A DNA stretch of 7,836 bases from Acidobacteriota bacterium (GTDB lineage: Bacteria; Acidobacteriota; Terriglobia; Terriglobales; Acidobacteriaceae), in assembly GCA_021802085.1 (NCBI GenBank), contig JAKAAZ010000175.1:1-7836 (forward strand), written 5' to 3'. Below, piece by piece: positions 1-6,298 of the stretch (position 1 is its first letter; the number at the start of each line of letters is the position of its first letter). Both the position numbers and the translations under genes were made by a program. Below the pieces are notes generated by a model. That model saw only the letters and a program-made list of their open reading frames with translations. It did no database searches and had not been told where the DNA came from.

Positions 1-74
1 GCTGCCAGATGCTGTGCGACTTTCTTTTCGTGGTTGGCAATTACATGCAGAACATGCCATGGACCCAGGCTCAT
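1..74 (-). CDS. NusG/RfaH/UpxY-like transcription antitermination protein, N-terminal fragment (cut by left window edge)
   Basis: A minus-strand ATG at 74-72 opens a frame that stays open to the window edge and gives 24 residues, MSLGPWHVLHVIANHEKKVA followed by QHLA. The pattern W-x-V-L-x-V-x-x-x-x-E-K-K-V-A-x-x-L is that of the first beta-strand and helix of the NusG N-terminal domain, which binds RNA polymerase and suppresses pausing. Specialised NusG paralogues (RfaH, UpxY, LoaP) are known to control long polysaccharide operons, which fits this neighbourhood. A GAGAG purine stretch at 85-81 lies 6 nt before the ATG. The gene starts 223 nt after the dehydratase stop, so it probably begins a new transcription unit or a new segment of this one. 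Only the N-terminus is visible, so a housekeeping NusG cannot be excluded, although this setting favours a paralogue. Confidence 0.66.
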   Translation of the reverse strand, partial: MSLGPWHVLHVIANHEKKVAQHLA

Positions 75-136
75 CGTTCACTCTCGAGGATCAAGTTAAG
101 AAAAGATTCCTGATTTCCGCTCCTATGCCTGCAAAT

Positions 137-259
137 TGCACAATCTGCCTCTGTCGGCGCGACGCCGGCATTCTCCAATAGAGAGGCTGGAAAAGGAGAA
201 TCACCGCTGCGCATGCGCCGGCGGAATGAAACCGTTAATTAACCGCAGATTGTTGTGCA
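137..259 (-). ncRNA. Candidate structured leader RNA: closing stem plus three internal hairpins
   Basis: In the minus-strand transcript the 5' arm TGCACAACAATCTGC (259-245) can pair with GCAGATTGTGCA (148-137), giving 12 base pairs with a 3-nt CAA bulge. Inside it, without overlap, are three further stems. The first is a GC-rich hairpin, with CCGC and GCGC arms pairing with GCGC and GCGG around 224-204. The second is ATTCTCC (201-195) with GGAGAAT (176-170) around an 18-nt loop. The third is GCCGGCG (169-163) with CGCCGAC (159-153), a 7-bp stem with one wobble pair and a 3-nt loop. Together they could fold as a multibranch junction upstream of the NusG-like gene. I do not recognise a known riboswitch class. 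The structure was drawn by hand, without energy calculation or covariation. Confidence 0.3.
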
Positions 260-264
260 ACAAG

Positions 265-292
265 TATATAGATAGAACTTACGCCGCGACAA
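265..292 (-). promoter_or_regulatory. Possible sigma-70-type promoter for the NusG-like gene
   Basis: On the minus strand, TTGTCG (292-287; four of six matches to TTGACA) is followed after 16 nt by TATATA (270-265; four of six matches to TATAAT). It begins a few bases past the dehydratase stop codon. A start about 7 nt downstream would fall near 258, which is where the 5' arm of the long-range stem begins. This would give a leader of about 185 nt before the ATG at 74. The elements are individually weak and AT-rich hexamers arise by chance, so this is tentative. Confidence 0.3.
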
Positions 293-297
293 GGCCG

Positions 298-2250
298 CTA
301 AGTGTCCATCACCTGTTTGGTGGAGTCCCAGGAAATGCGCGTGGTAGTCAGGGAAGCATCCCGCGGCTGCGAGCCGACCATGCGCTTCAGCAAATCAGCG
401 CTCGGGCTGTAGTCCAGGACCATCTCCTTGAGAACGACGACGAGCCTGCCCAGATCGCGCGAGGCACAGATGTCGCGGAGCGAACCAAGCCAGCTTGCCA
501 GATCGCCCTCGGGCAAACCGCTGCCCACAAAGATGCGGACCTTTTCATGCACGGTGGGCACGGTGTCTTCAAGCAGTGAGCTGAGCTCTTCATAGAGCTT
601 CTCGCCCGGGCGCATGCCTGTAAATTCAATCTTGATGTCCTCGTCTGGCTTCAAGCCCGACAGCAGGATGAGGTTTCGAGCAAGGTCGACAATCTTGACG
701 GGTTGTCCCATGTCCAGAACGCAAATCTGACCGCCTTCCCCAATTGCCGCCGCCTGTAGCACCAATTGGCAGGCTTCGGGGATGGTCATGAAGAAGCGGC
801 GCATCTCAGGATGCGTGACCGTGATCGGTCCGCCAGCTTCGATCTGCTTCTTGAAGATGGGAATGACGCTGCCGTTGGATCCCAGCACATTCCCGAAGCG
901 CACTGCGATGTACTGTGTGCCTCCATTCTGCAAGGAGCCCAGGATCATCTCGGCGATGCGCTTGGTGGCTCCCATCACATTTGTTGGGCGGACCGCCTTG
1001 TCGGAAGAGATCATGACAAGATCCTCCACGCCATACTCCGCAGCGGCCTCTGCCACGTTCAGAGTGCCAAACACATTATTTTCAATTGCTTCGAAAACGT
1101 GTTCTTCCATCAGCGGAACGTGCTTGTAGGCGGCGGCGTGGTAGATGATCTCGGGCCTGTATTTGCAAAGCACTTCATCCAGACGAACGCGGTCCTGGAT
1201 GCTGCCGATCTCCGGGCAGAAAGGCGTGTCAGGGAACGCGTTTCGCATTTCACGGTCAATCTCAAAGAGTGGCGACTCGGCAATCTCAAATCCAACGATC
1301 TGCGCCGGGCCAAAACGCGCGATCTGCCTGCACAGTTCGGAGCCAATGGAGCCGGCAGCACCGGTCACAAGCACCACTTTGCTTTTGATTGAGGCACGGA
1401 TGCGGCTCTCTTCCAGTTGTACCGGCGTACGTCCTAGAAGATCTTCGACGTCGACGTTGCGGATTTGACCAGCGAGGCCCCGCCCTTCGATTACTTCGCC
1501 CAGTCCAGGGACTGTCCTGCATTCAACTCCGGCCTCATGACACCGTTGCAAAATTCGCGTCATCTCGACGCCGCTCGCCGAGGGGATAGCGATCAGGATC
1601 ATGTCGACCTTGTGTCTGACAACCAACTCCTTCGCCTCGTCTCCTCCTCCATGTACGGTGATCCCCGCCAGACGCATGCCCTTCTTATTCGCGCGATCGT
1701 CTAAAAAGCCGCACACTTCGTAAAGCAACCTCGGATTGTTGCGAATTTCTCTTAGCAGGGTGAGGCCGGCATCACCCGCACCGTAAATAAAAATCCTCTT
1801 GGCGACATCGGACTGGCTTCGCGAGTGCGTGGCGGCATCCTGGACGATGCGAACACAGAGGCGCAGTCCGGCTGTTGTCAGCAGGCAGATTAGCAAATCG
1901 AGTACAAAGATGGACCGCGGATATCGTAGTGGTACGACGAATAGAATGAAAATCGCGCTTACGGCAGATGCGACGAGGTTGCCAGTGACTACGCGAACAA
2001 GGTCATTCACTGAGACATAGCGCCATATGGCACGGTCGAGCTTGGCCCGCCAAAACACAATTGTCTTGACGAGAATCCAGACAGGAAGCGCATACAGTAG
2101 CTGACGGCTATATCTCGGCGGAATACCAAAATCGAACCGCAACAAAAATGCCGCGACTCCCGAAAGCGCAAACATGACCACTTGCGCTGACCACATGTAG
2201 AGGCGGAGCATCCCCTTGCGATGCCTTATGAGCTGGAGTTCATTGGCCAT
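298..2250 (-). CDS. pglF: Membrane-anchored UDP-GlcNAc 4,6-dehydratase (PglF/WbpM/CapD family)
   Basis: Predicted to convert a UDP-N-acetylhexosamine (probably UDP-GlcNAc) to its 4-keto-6-deoxy form, the first step to bacillosamine-type sugars. The 650-residue protein has four hydrophobic segments in residues 17-135, a CoA-binding-like Rossmann region (IYGAGDAG, 155-162), and a catalytic extended SDR domain with the NAD-binding motif TGAAGSIG (296-303). The stretch SSDKAVRPTNVMGATK (415-430) shows the altered Ser-Met-Lys triad known in WbpM and PglF, with S416, M426 and K430 and Met in place of the usual Tyr. Length is close to WbpM and PglF. The start at 2250 was chosen because a purine-rich GGGAAGGG (2266-2259) lies 8 nt upstream and overlap with the aminotransferase is only 11 nt. 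An in-frame ATG at 2298 lacks a ribosome site and would overlap by 59 nt. Substrate assignment rests on family and neighbours; a GalNAc- or fucosamine-type precursor role is the main alternative. Confidence 0.93.
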   Translation of the reverse strand: MANELQLIRHRKGMLRLYMWSAQVVMFALSGVAAFLLRFDFGIPPRYSRQLLYALPVWILVKTIVFWRAKLDRAIWRYVSVNDLVRVVTGNLVASAVSAIFILFVVPLRYPRSIFVLDLLICLLTTAGLRLCVRIVQDAATHSRSQSDVAKRIFIYGAGDAGLTLLREIRNNPRLLYEVCGFLDDRANKKGMRLAGITVHGGGDEAKELVVRHKVDMILIAIPSASGVEMTRILQRCHEAGVECRTVPGLGEVIEGRGLAGQIRNVDVEDLLGRTPVQLEESRIRASIKSKVVLVTGAAGSIGSELCRQIARFGPAQIVGFEIAESPLFEIDREMRNAFPDTPFCPEIGSIQDRVRLDEVLCKYRPEIIYHAAAYKHVPLMEEHVFEAIENNVFGTLNVAEAAAEYGVEDLVMISSDKAVRPTNVMGATKRIAEMILGSLQNGGTQYIAVRFGNVLGSNGSVIPIFKKQIEAGGPITVTHPEMRRFFMTIPEACQLVLQAAAIGEGGQICVLDMGQPVKIVDLARNLILLSGLKPDEDIKIEFTGMRPGEKLYEELSSLLEDTVPTVHEKVRIFVGSGLPEGDLASWLGSLRDICASRDLGRLVVVLKEMVLDYSPSADLLKRMVGSQPRDASLTTTRISWDSTKQVMDT

Positions 2251-3454
2251 TTGCGAGGCCCTTCCCACCGGAAGTAACCGACCCCCCCGATAACGCATGT
2301 GTATCTGACGCTAGATGATCGAGCACGTCGGCCCCTACCGCTTTCCGAACAATGTTGATGACATAGAGCTGCTCTTCCTCAGAGAGGCTGCTCGAACTCG
2401 GCAGGCAGATACCGCGGCGAAACAGATCCTCGGCAACCAGCCCGCCGTAGCATTTGCATCCTGCATAGAGCAGCTGAAGGTGCATGGGCTTCCAGACCGG
2501 TCGAGATTCTACATTCGCCTCGTCAAGCGCCCGTATTAATTCATCTCGTGTGACCCCGAAGGATGTGGCGTCAATCAGGAAGCAGCTTAACCAGTTGGTA
2601 TGCAAGCCGTATGGTGCCTGCGGCATCAGTTTGATATCGGGGAGATCTGCAAATGCTTCGCGATAACGGAAGGCAATAGCGCGTCTCTGCTGCACGCGTA
2701 GAGGCAGCACCTCCAGTTGTCCGCGGCCGATCCCCGCCAGGACGTTGCTCATGCGGTAGTTGTATCCAAGCTCCGAATGCTCGTATGCAAGCCCTGGGTC
2801 GCGGGCCTGCTGTGACCAGAAGCGCGCCTTCTCTACCCAGTCGCGATTGCTGGAAACCAGCATGCCGCCGCCGCTGGTCGTAATAATCTTGTTCCCATTG
2901 AATGAAAAGGCCGCAACATCAGCCAGCACACCCGCGGGCTTGCCTTTATAGGTAGCACCTAATGCTTCGGCCGCGTCCTCAAGAATCGAAACTCCGTAAT
3001 TCGCACAAATCTCCCGAATTGGGTCCATGTCCGCGCACTGCCCATAGAGGTCGACCACGATCACGGCCTTGGGAAGTCTCCCGAGGCGCGCACAGTCCCG
3101 CAGGGCTTCCTGCAGGAGCGACGGATCCATGTTCCAGGTTTCATAGTTGCTGTCAATGAAGATCGGCTCTGCACCTAGGTAACGGATTGGGTTGGAGCTG
3201 GCGGCAAAGGTGAGCGTGGAACAGAAGACGGTATCGCCAACTCCAACACCAAGAAGCCGCAGGCCGATATGGATGGCTGCCGTGCCGCTGGAAAGAGCTA
3301 CTGCCGGCAGCCCAATATGGTCTTCAAACTCCCTCTCAAACGCGGCCAGATTAGGACCAACTGTAGACAGCCAGTTGGAGGTAAAGGCCTGCTCAACGTA
3401 ACTCTGCTCGGTGCTCCCAATGTGGGGCACGGAAAGTAATATTCGCCTGACCAT
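2240..3454 (-). CDS. pglE: PLP-dependent UDP-4-keto-sugar aminotransferase (DegT/DnrJ/EryC1 family, PglE-like)
   Basis: Predicted to transfer an amino group, usually from glutamate, to C4 of the UDP-4-keto-6-deoxy sugar made by the adjacent dehydratase, giving the free amine that the fused acyltransferase would acylate. From the ATG at 3454 the protein has 404 residues. It shows SSGTAA (55-60), which contacts the cofactor phosphate, DAAEALG (160-166) with D160 facing the pyridine nitrogen, and SFNGNK (184-189) with K189 as the Schiff-base lysine. The opening MVRRILLSVPHIG matches the usual start of this family and supports this ATG, although it has no clear ribosome site. A GTG at 3529 in the same frame has AGGAAAGG (3542-3535) 5 nt upstream and would add 25 residues, but that segment is repetitive and lacks the GC-rich third positions of the gene. 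The last 25 or so residues extend past the family core. The stop overlaps the dehydratase start by 11 nt, suggesting translational coupling. Confidence 0.92.
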   Translation of the reverse strand: MVRRILLSVPHIGSTEQSYVEQAFTSNWLSTVGPNLAAFEREFEDHIGLPAVALSSGTAAIHIGLRLLGVGVGDTVFCSTLTFAASSNPIRYLGAEPIFIDSNYETWNMDPSLLQEALRDCARLGRLPKAVIVVDLYGQCADMDPIREICANYGVSILEDAAEALGATYKGKPAGVLADVAAFSFNGNKIITTSGGGMLVSSNRDWVEKARFWSQQARDPGLAYEHSELGYNYRMSNVLAGIGRGQLEVLPLRVQQRRAIAFRYREAFADLPDIKLMPQAPYGLHTNWLSCFLIDATSFGVTRDELIRALDEANVESRPVWKPMHLQLLYAGCKCYGGLVAEDLFRRGICLPSSSSLSEEEQLYVINIVRKAVGADVLDHLASDTHALSGGSVTSGGKGLANGQ

Positions 3455-3557
3455 TATTGTGTTTTCGTTCTGATATTGGATCTGAACTTCAGACAGAGGA
3501 TAAGGATGGCACACTACAGACACAGACACTTATGCCTTTCCTATTGCCGAACAGGTC
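3455..3557 (-). other. 103-nt gap between fusion gene and aminotransferase, with alternative GTG start
   Basis: This is the only sizeable gap inside the otherwise tight operon. In the minus direction it holds a Shine-Dalgarno-like AGGAAAGG (3542-3535), a GTG at 3529 in frame with the aminotransferase, and a short tandem GTGTCT repeat directly at that GTG. There is also an 11-nt palindrome CTGAACTTCAG (3482-3492), too tight to form a stable hairpin. No terminator or convincing promoter was seen. If translation starts at the GTG, the real gap is only 28 nt. Confidence 0.5.
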
Positions 3558-6284
3558 CTATCTTGGTTTGAGCATCAAATTGCTCGAATCAATCTCGTCT
3601 GGCAAGTCTGTCTTGACTATCGGTCTGTCAACCAGCACTGTCGTCCTTGGACCTGACTGCGTGACCGCATGCTGCCATACATCGCTCCGGCCAACCACTG
3701 CGGCCGGATTGCCAAATACCTTGATCCCGCCCTGAATCTCCTTGACCACAACACTGCCGGCACCTACATAAGCCCAGTCGCCCACATGGACTGCCGGGAG
3801 AATACAGGCGTGGCTTCCCAGAAAGACACCCTCACCGAGAGACGCTAGTCCGTTTACGCCACAGTGGCTGCTGATCTGGCAAAAATCACCTATCACTGTG
3901 TCGTGAGCAAGGTTACTGAACGCCCCTAACGAGACATGATTGCCAATCACGGCATCAACGGTTACCGAAGAAAACGGCGCCAATACTATACCTGTGCCAA
4001 GCTGGATATTTTTGCCAATATTCGCGAGAGGATGAATGATATTAATAAACCGGCCCCCTTTTTCGGCAATGAGCGAACAGCATCTGGCTTTCGCTGCGGG
4101 ATTGCCTATGGCACAGATAAACACGTCCCCCTGCTCTATTTCATAGTCATCCACAGAAGAAAGAATGCCCAAGTCGTAGTTGTATCCGTCGAGGGCATCC
4201 GAACAGTCATCAAGAAAGCCCTTAATTCTCAGCCTGCCGCCGTCATCAATTGACTGGAGCGCCCAAGTGTACACTTCCCGACCGCATTGCCCCGCGCCAA
4301 TGATTACCAGGTTGTGCGCTCCGTTGCGCGCCCAAGCGTCGGCTCCCGTAGCCTCGGCCTCATCAGGCAATCGCCCGAGAGGCAACCGCCCCCGGGGAAT
4401 ACGGTCTAATTTGTGTAACCCGCGATGATTCCGATGCGGCTCACCAGAGCCATTTCTTCTCTCGGCAATCAATCCAGACAATATCCTCGGCGTCATGTCT
4501 CGAGGCAGTTCGTCCGGAGAAATCCCCACGTTGAACCGTTCATGAAGCCGATGGACCAGAACGGCCGAAAGCAAGGAGTCGCCTCCTGCCTCGACAAAGT
4601 CGGAGTCGGGGCCAAGTTCGGAAATTTGCAATAGCTCCTCAAATACTTTTACAACCTGAGCAACAATCGCTTGCGGACCAGGCAGATTCGTTTGCTTCTT
4701 TACCAGGCCCCCAAACAACGGGTTCGGAAGGGCCCTTCGGTCGGCCTTGCCAGTAGGTAGCATAGGCAAAGCATCCATGTGCACATAATGCCTGGGAATC
4801 ATGTAAACGGGAAGATGCAGACCTAAATGTTCCTCGATCTTTGTCTGGTCGATGGGTTCGCCGTCTCGTGTGACGATGTAGCCCACCAACTCATCCTCTC
4901 CACGCCGGTTCTTCTGGACCCAGGTGATCGCATCTTTCACACCAGGCGTGGATAGCAGTGCTTGGTCGATCTCACTGAGTTCCACGCGGCACCCGCGGAT
5001 TTTGAATTGGAAATCCTTGCGACCCAGGTGCGTCAGACATCCCGTCTCGTCAATCTTTCCCATATCACCGGTGAGATAGACTGGTGTTTCATCTCCATCT
5101 ATTTGGATAAACTTGAACCGCGTCAGTTCCGCATTGCGCCAGTACCCGGCGGCCATGTAATTGCTCTTGATTGCAATCTCACCCTCAGTTCCGACAGGAA
5201 CTTCGACATGGGATTGGTCAAGGATAAGAACCTTGCGATCCGGGGATACCGAGTAGCCTCCGGAAACGTTCGGATGTTCAATTGGTATTTGATGGTCTAC
5301 CCTATAAAGATGATAATTGTAGGATTCGGCCGTGCCGACCTGATTGACTAGGTGACTGCCTACAGGACAGCTATGCCGGAATAATTCGACTTCACGGGTG
5401 GTCAGTGTTTCCCCGGCCATCACGACAATACGAATGTCGTTAAAGATACAGTCTTCCGGAACTGTCATTATGAACTGCCTAAACGCGCTTGGCACCCAGT
5501 GAAAGGCAGTCAATCTGCTCGCTTTTACCCACTCCGCCATTCCACTAAACCCTTGAGCTTTGGTATCCCATGGATACAGAGTTCCACCATTGGTCAAGCA
5601 ATTATAGATATCAACAATGGACGACCCAAAGCTCGGGGAATGCAGCCAACTCACGCGGTCGCTGGGCGCATAGAAGAGTTCGTTTGTAAGGCACATGGTT
5701 GTGTGCAGAAGATTGCGGTGAAGGAACTCAATGCCTTTCGGCCTTCCCGTAGTGCCGGAGGTGTAAAGGATGTAGGCCCTGTCCATAGGGTCGCATGGAA
5801 TATCCGGACTAGGAGTGTCGGGACGTCTAGCGGTCTCCTCTACATTGATCATGGTTTGCCCTTTGTTCGTCCGCAATTCCTCGGCGAGAGAAAGATGTGC
5901 GCAATCAGTAAGAACGACTTCCGCATCTGAATCGCTCATCATGGTCCGCAGCCGCTCTTTCGGGAAGTTGCAATCCAGGGGCACGTACGCTTTGTGCGCC
6001 TTCAGCGAAGCCAGGAGGGAGATGATCAGGTCTGCGGTATTGGACTGCAAAATCGCAACCTGACCAAGCTTTGTTCCCTTTGCCGAAAGAATTCGTTCGG
6101 CCAGCGAGTTCGCCAGTCCATTCATTTCTGCATAGCTGTAGGCGACTCTTCGCGCGCAAATGGCCGTCTTCCTTGCGTGGATTTCGACTTGCTGCTCGAT
6201 CCTCTGGTGAATTCCTTGAAAGATGGCCTGAAAGGGAAATTCAACAAAGTCTCCTGGCTTGCGTACAGTCAGTTTCGTTGGCAT
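3558..6284 (-). CDS. Fusion protein: NRPS-type adenylation domain + phosphopantetheine carrier + PglD-like sugar N-acyltransferase
   Basis: One uninterrupted 908-residue protein. Residues about 25-520 form an AMP-forming adenylation domain: P-loop YTSGTTGRPKG (174-184), A5-like NQVGTAES (314-321), A7 YLTGD (403-407), A8 GRKDFQFKIRG (421-431) and A10 LPTGKADRRAL (509-519) with catalytic K513. Residues about 535-603 are a carrier domain with FVEAGGDSL (563-571), where S570 would receive phosphopantetheine. A basic linker (about 604-655) leads to a PglD-type domain, with N-terminal NLVIIGAGQCGRE (658-670) for the UDP-sugar and a left-handed beta-helix of hexapeptide repeats (about 750-850). H794 in NLAHDTVIG aligns with the catalytic base His125 of C. 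jejuni PglD. No condensation or thioesterase domain is present. Inferred role: activate a carboxylic acid, load it on S570 and acylate the C4 amine of the UDP-4-amino sugar. At the A4 motif, SFGSS has Gly220 where amino-acid-activating domains have Asp. The stop of the preceding gene (TGA, 6299-6297) overlaps the ribosome site GAGAAGGG (6298-6291), suggesting coupling. Domains are certain; acyl substrate and in-cis transfer are inferred. Confidence 0.93.
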   Translation of the reverse strand: MPTKLTVRKPGDFVEFPFQAIFQGIHQRIEQQVEIHARKTAICARRVAYSYAEMNGLANSLAERILSAKGTKLGQVAILQSNTADLIISLLASLKAHKAYVPLDCNFPKERLRTMMSDSDAEVVLTDCAHLSLAEELRTNKGQTMINVEETARRPDTPSPDIPCDPMDRAYILYTSGTTGRPKGIEFLHRNLLHTTMCLTNELFYAPSDRVSWLHSPSFGSSIVDIYNCLTNGGTLYPWDTKAQGFSGMAEWVKASRLTAFHWVPSAFRQFIMTVPEDCIFNDIRIVVMAGETLTTREVELFRHSCPVGSHLVNQVGTAESYNYHLYRVDHQIPIEHPNVSGGYSVSPDRKVLILDQSHVEVPVGTEGEIAIKSNYMAAGYWRNAELTRFKFIQIDGDETPVYLTGDMGKIDETGCLTHLGRKDFQFKIRGCRVELSEIDQALLSTPGVKDAITWVQKNRRGEDELVGYIVTRDGEPIDQTKIEEHLGLHLPVYMIPRHYVHMDALPMLPTGKADRRALPNPLFGGLVKKQTNLPGPQAIVAQVVKVFEELLQISELGPDSDFVEAGGDSLLSAVLVHRLHERFNVGISPDELPRDMTPRILSGLIAERRNGSGEPHRNHRGLHKLDRIPRGRLPLGRLPDEAEATGADAWARNGAHNLVIIGAGQCGREVYTWALQSIDDGGRLRIKGFLDDCSDALDGYNYDLGILSSVDDYEIEQGDVFICAIGNPAAKARCCSLIAEKGGRFINIIHPLANIGKNIQLGTGIVLAPFSSVTVDAVIGNHVSLGAFSNLAHDTVIGDFCQISSHCGVNGLASLGEGVFLGSHACILPAVHVGDWAYVGAGSVVVKEIQGGIKVFGNPAAVVGRSDVWQHAVTQSGPRTTVLVDRPIVKTDLPDEIDSSNLMLKPR

Positions 6285-6290
6285 TGTGGG

Positions 6291-6298
6291 CCCTTCTC
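6291..6298 (-). promoter_or_regulatory. Ribosome binding site of the fusion gene, overlapping the upstream stop codon
   Basis: GAGAAGGG lies 6 nt before the ATG at 6284 and shares its first two bases with the TGA stop of the sugar transferase gene (6299-6297). Ribosomes finishing the upstream gene would sit on this site, the usual arrangement for translational coupling. It also supports the chosen start of the fusion protein. Confidence 0.6.

Larger units (their letters stand above)
75..297 (-). other. Non-coding spacer between dehydratase and NusG-like gene; possible structured 5' leader
   Basis: No convincing protein is encoded in these 223 nt. The stretch is rich in inverted repeats for its size: an imperfect long-range pair (137-148 with 245-259) encloses three local hairpins (204-224, 170-201 and 153-169). 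A possible promoter sits at its upstream end. No hairpin is followed directly by a T-run in the minus-strand direction, so no standard intrinsic terminator for the upstream genes is visible. The RfaH ops consensus GGCGGTAG was looked for by eye and not found. Confidence 0.55.

Noticed and set aside
153..169. GC-rich hairpin as a rho-independent terminator after the dehydratase gene
   Set aside because: Stem of 7 bp with a 3-nt loop but no T-run follows on either strand. The 204-224 hairpin likewise lacks an adjacent T-run.
91..171. 26-codon minus-strand open frame in the leader, starting with ATG at 171 and ending 17 nt before the NusG-like ATG
   Set aside because: A leader peptide was considered, but the GGAG before it is only 2 nt from the ATG, it sits within the inverted repeats, and a 26-codon frame is easily random. 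Worth revisiting only if conserved.
136..579. Plus-strand 147-codon open frame running from the spacer into the dehydratase gene
   Set aside because: Mostly antisense to the dehydratase, low-complexity composition rich in Arg, His and Ala, no recognisable motif and no ribosome site.
766..1392. Plus-strand 208-codon open frame inside the dehydratase gene
   Set aside because: Antisense to the conserved SDR domain; long open frames opposite GC-rich coding sequence are expected and the product resembles nothing known.
2251..2298. Longer dehydratase starting at ATG 2298
   Set aside because: No ribosome site and a 59-nt overlap with the aminotransferase; ATG 2250 has a purine-rich site at 8 nt and an 11-nt overlap.
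3558..6284. Full non-ribosomal peptide synthetase
   Set aside because: No condensation, epimerisation or thioesterase domain is present. Only one adenylation and one carrier domain are followed by a sugar acyltransferase, so peptide assembly is not supported.
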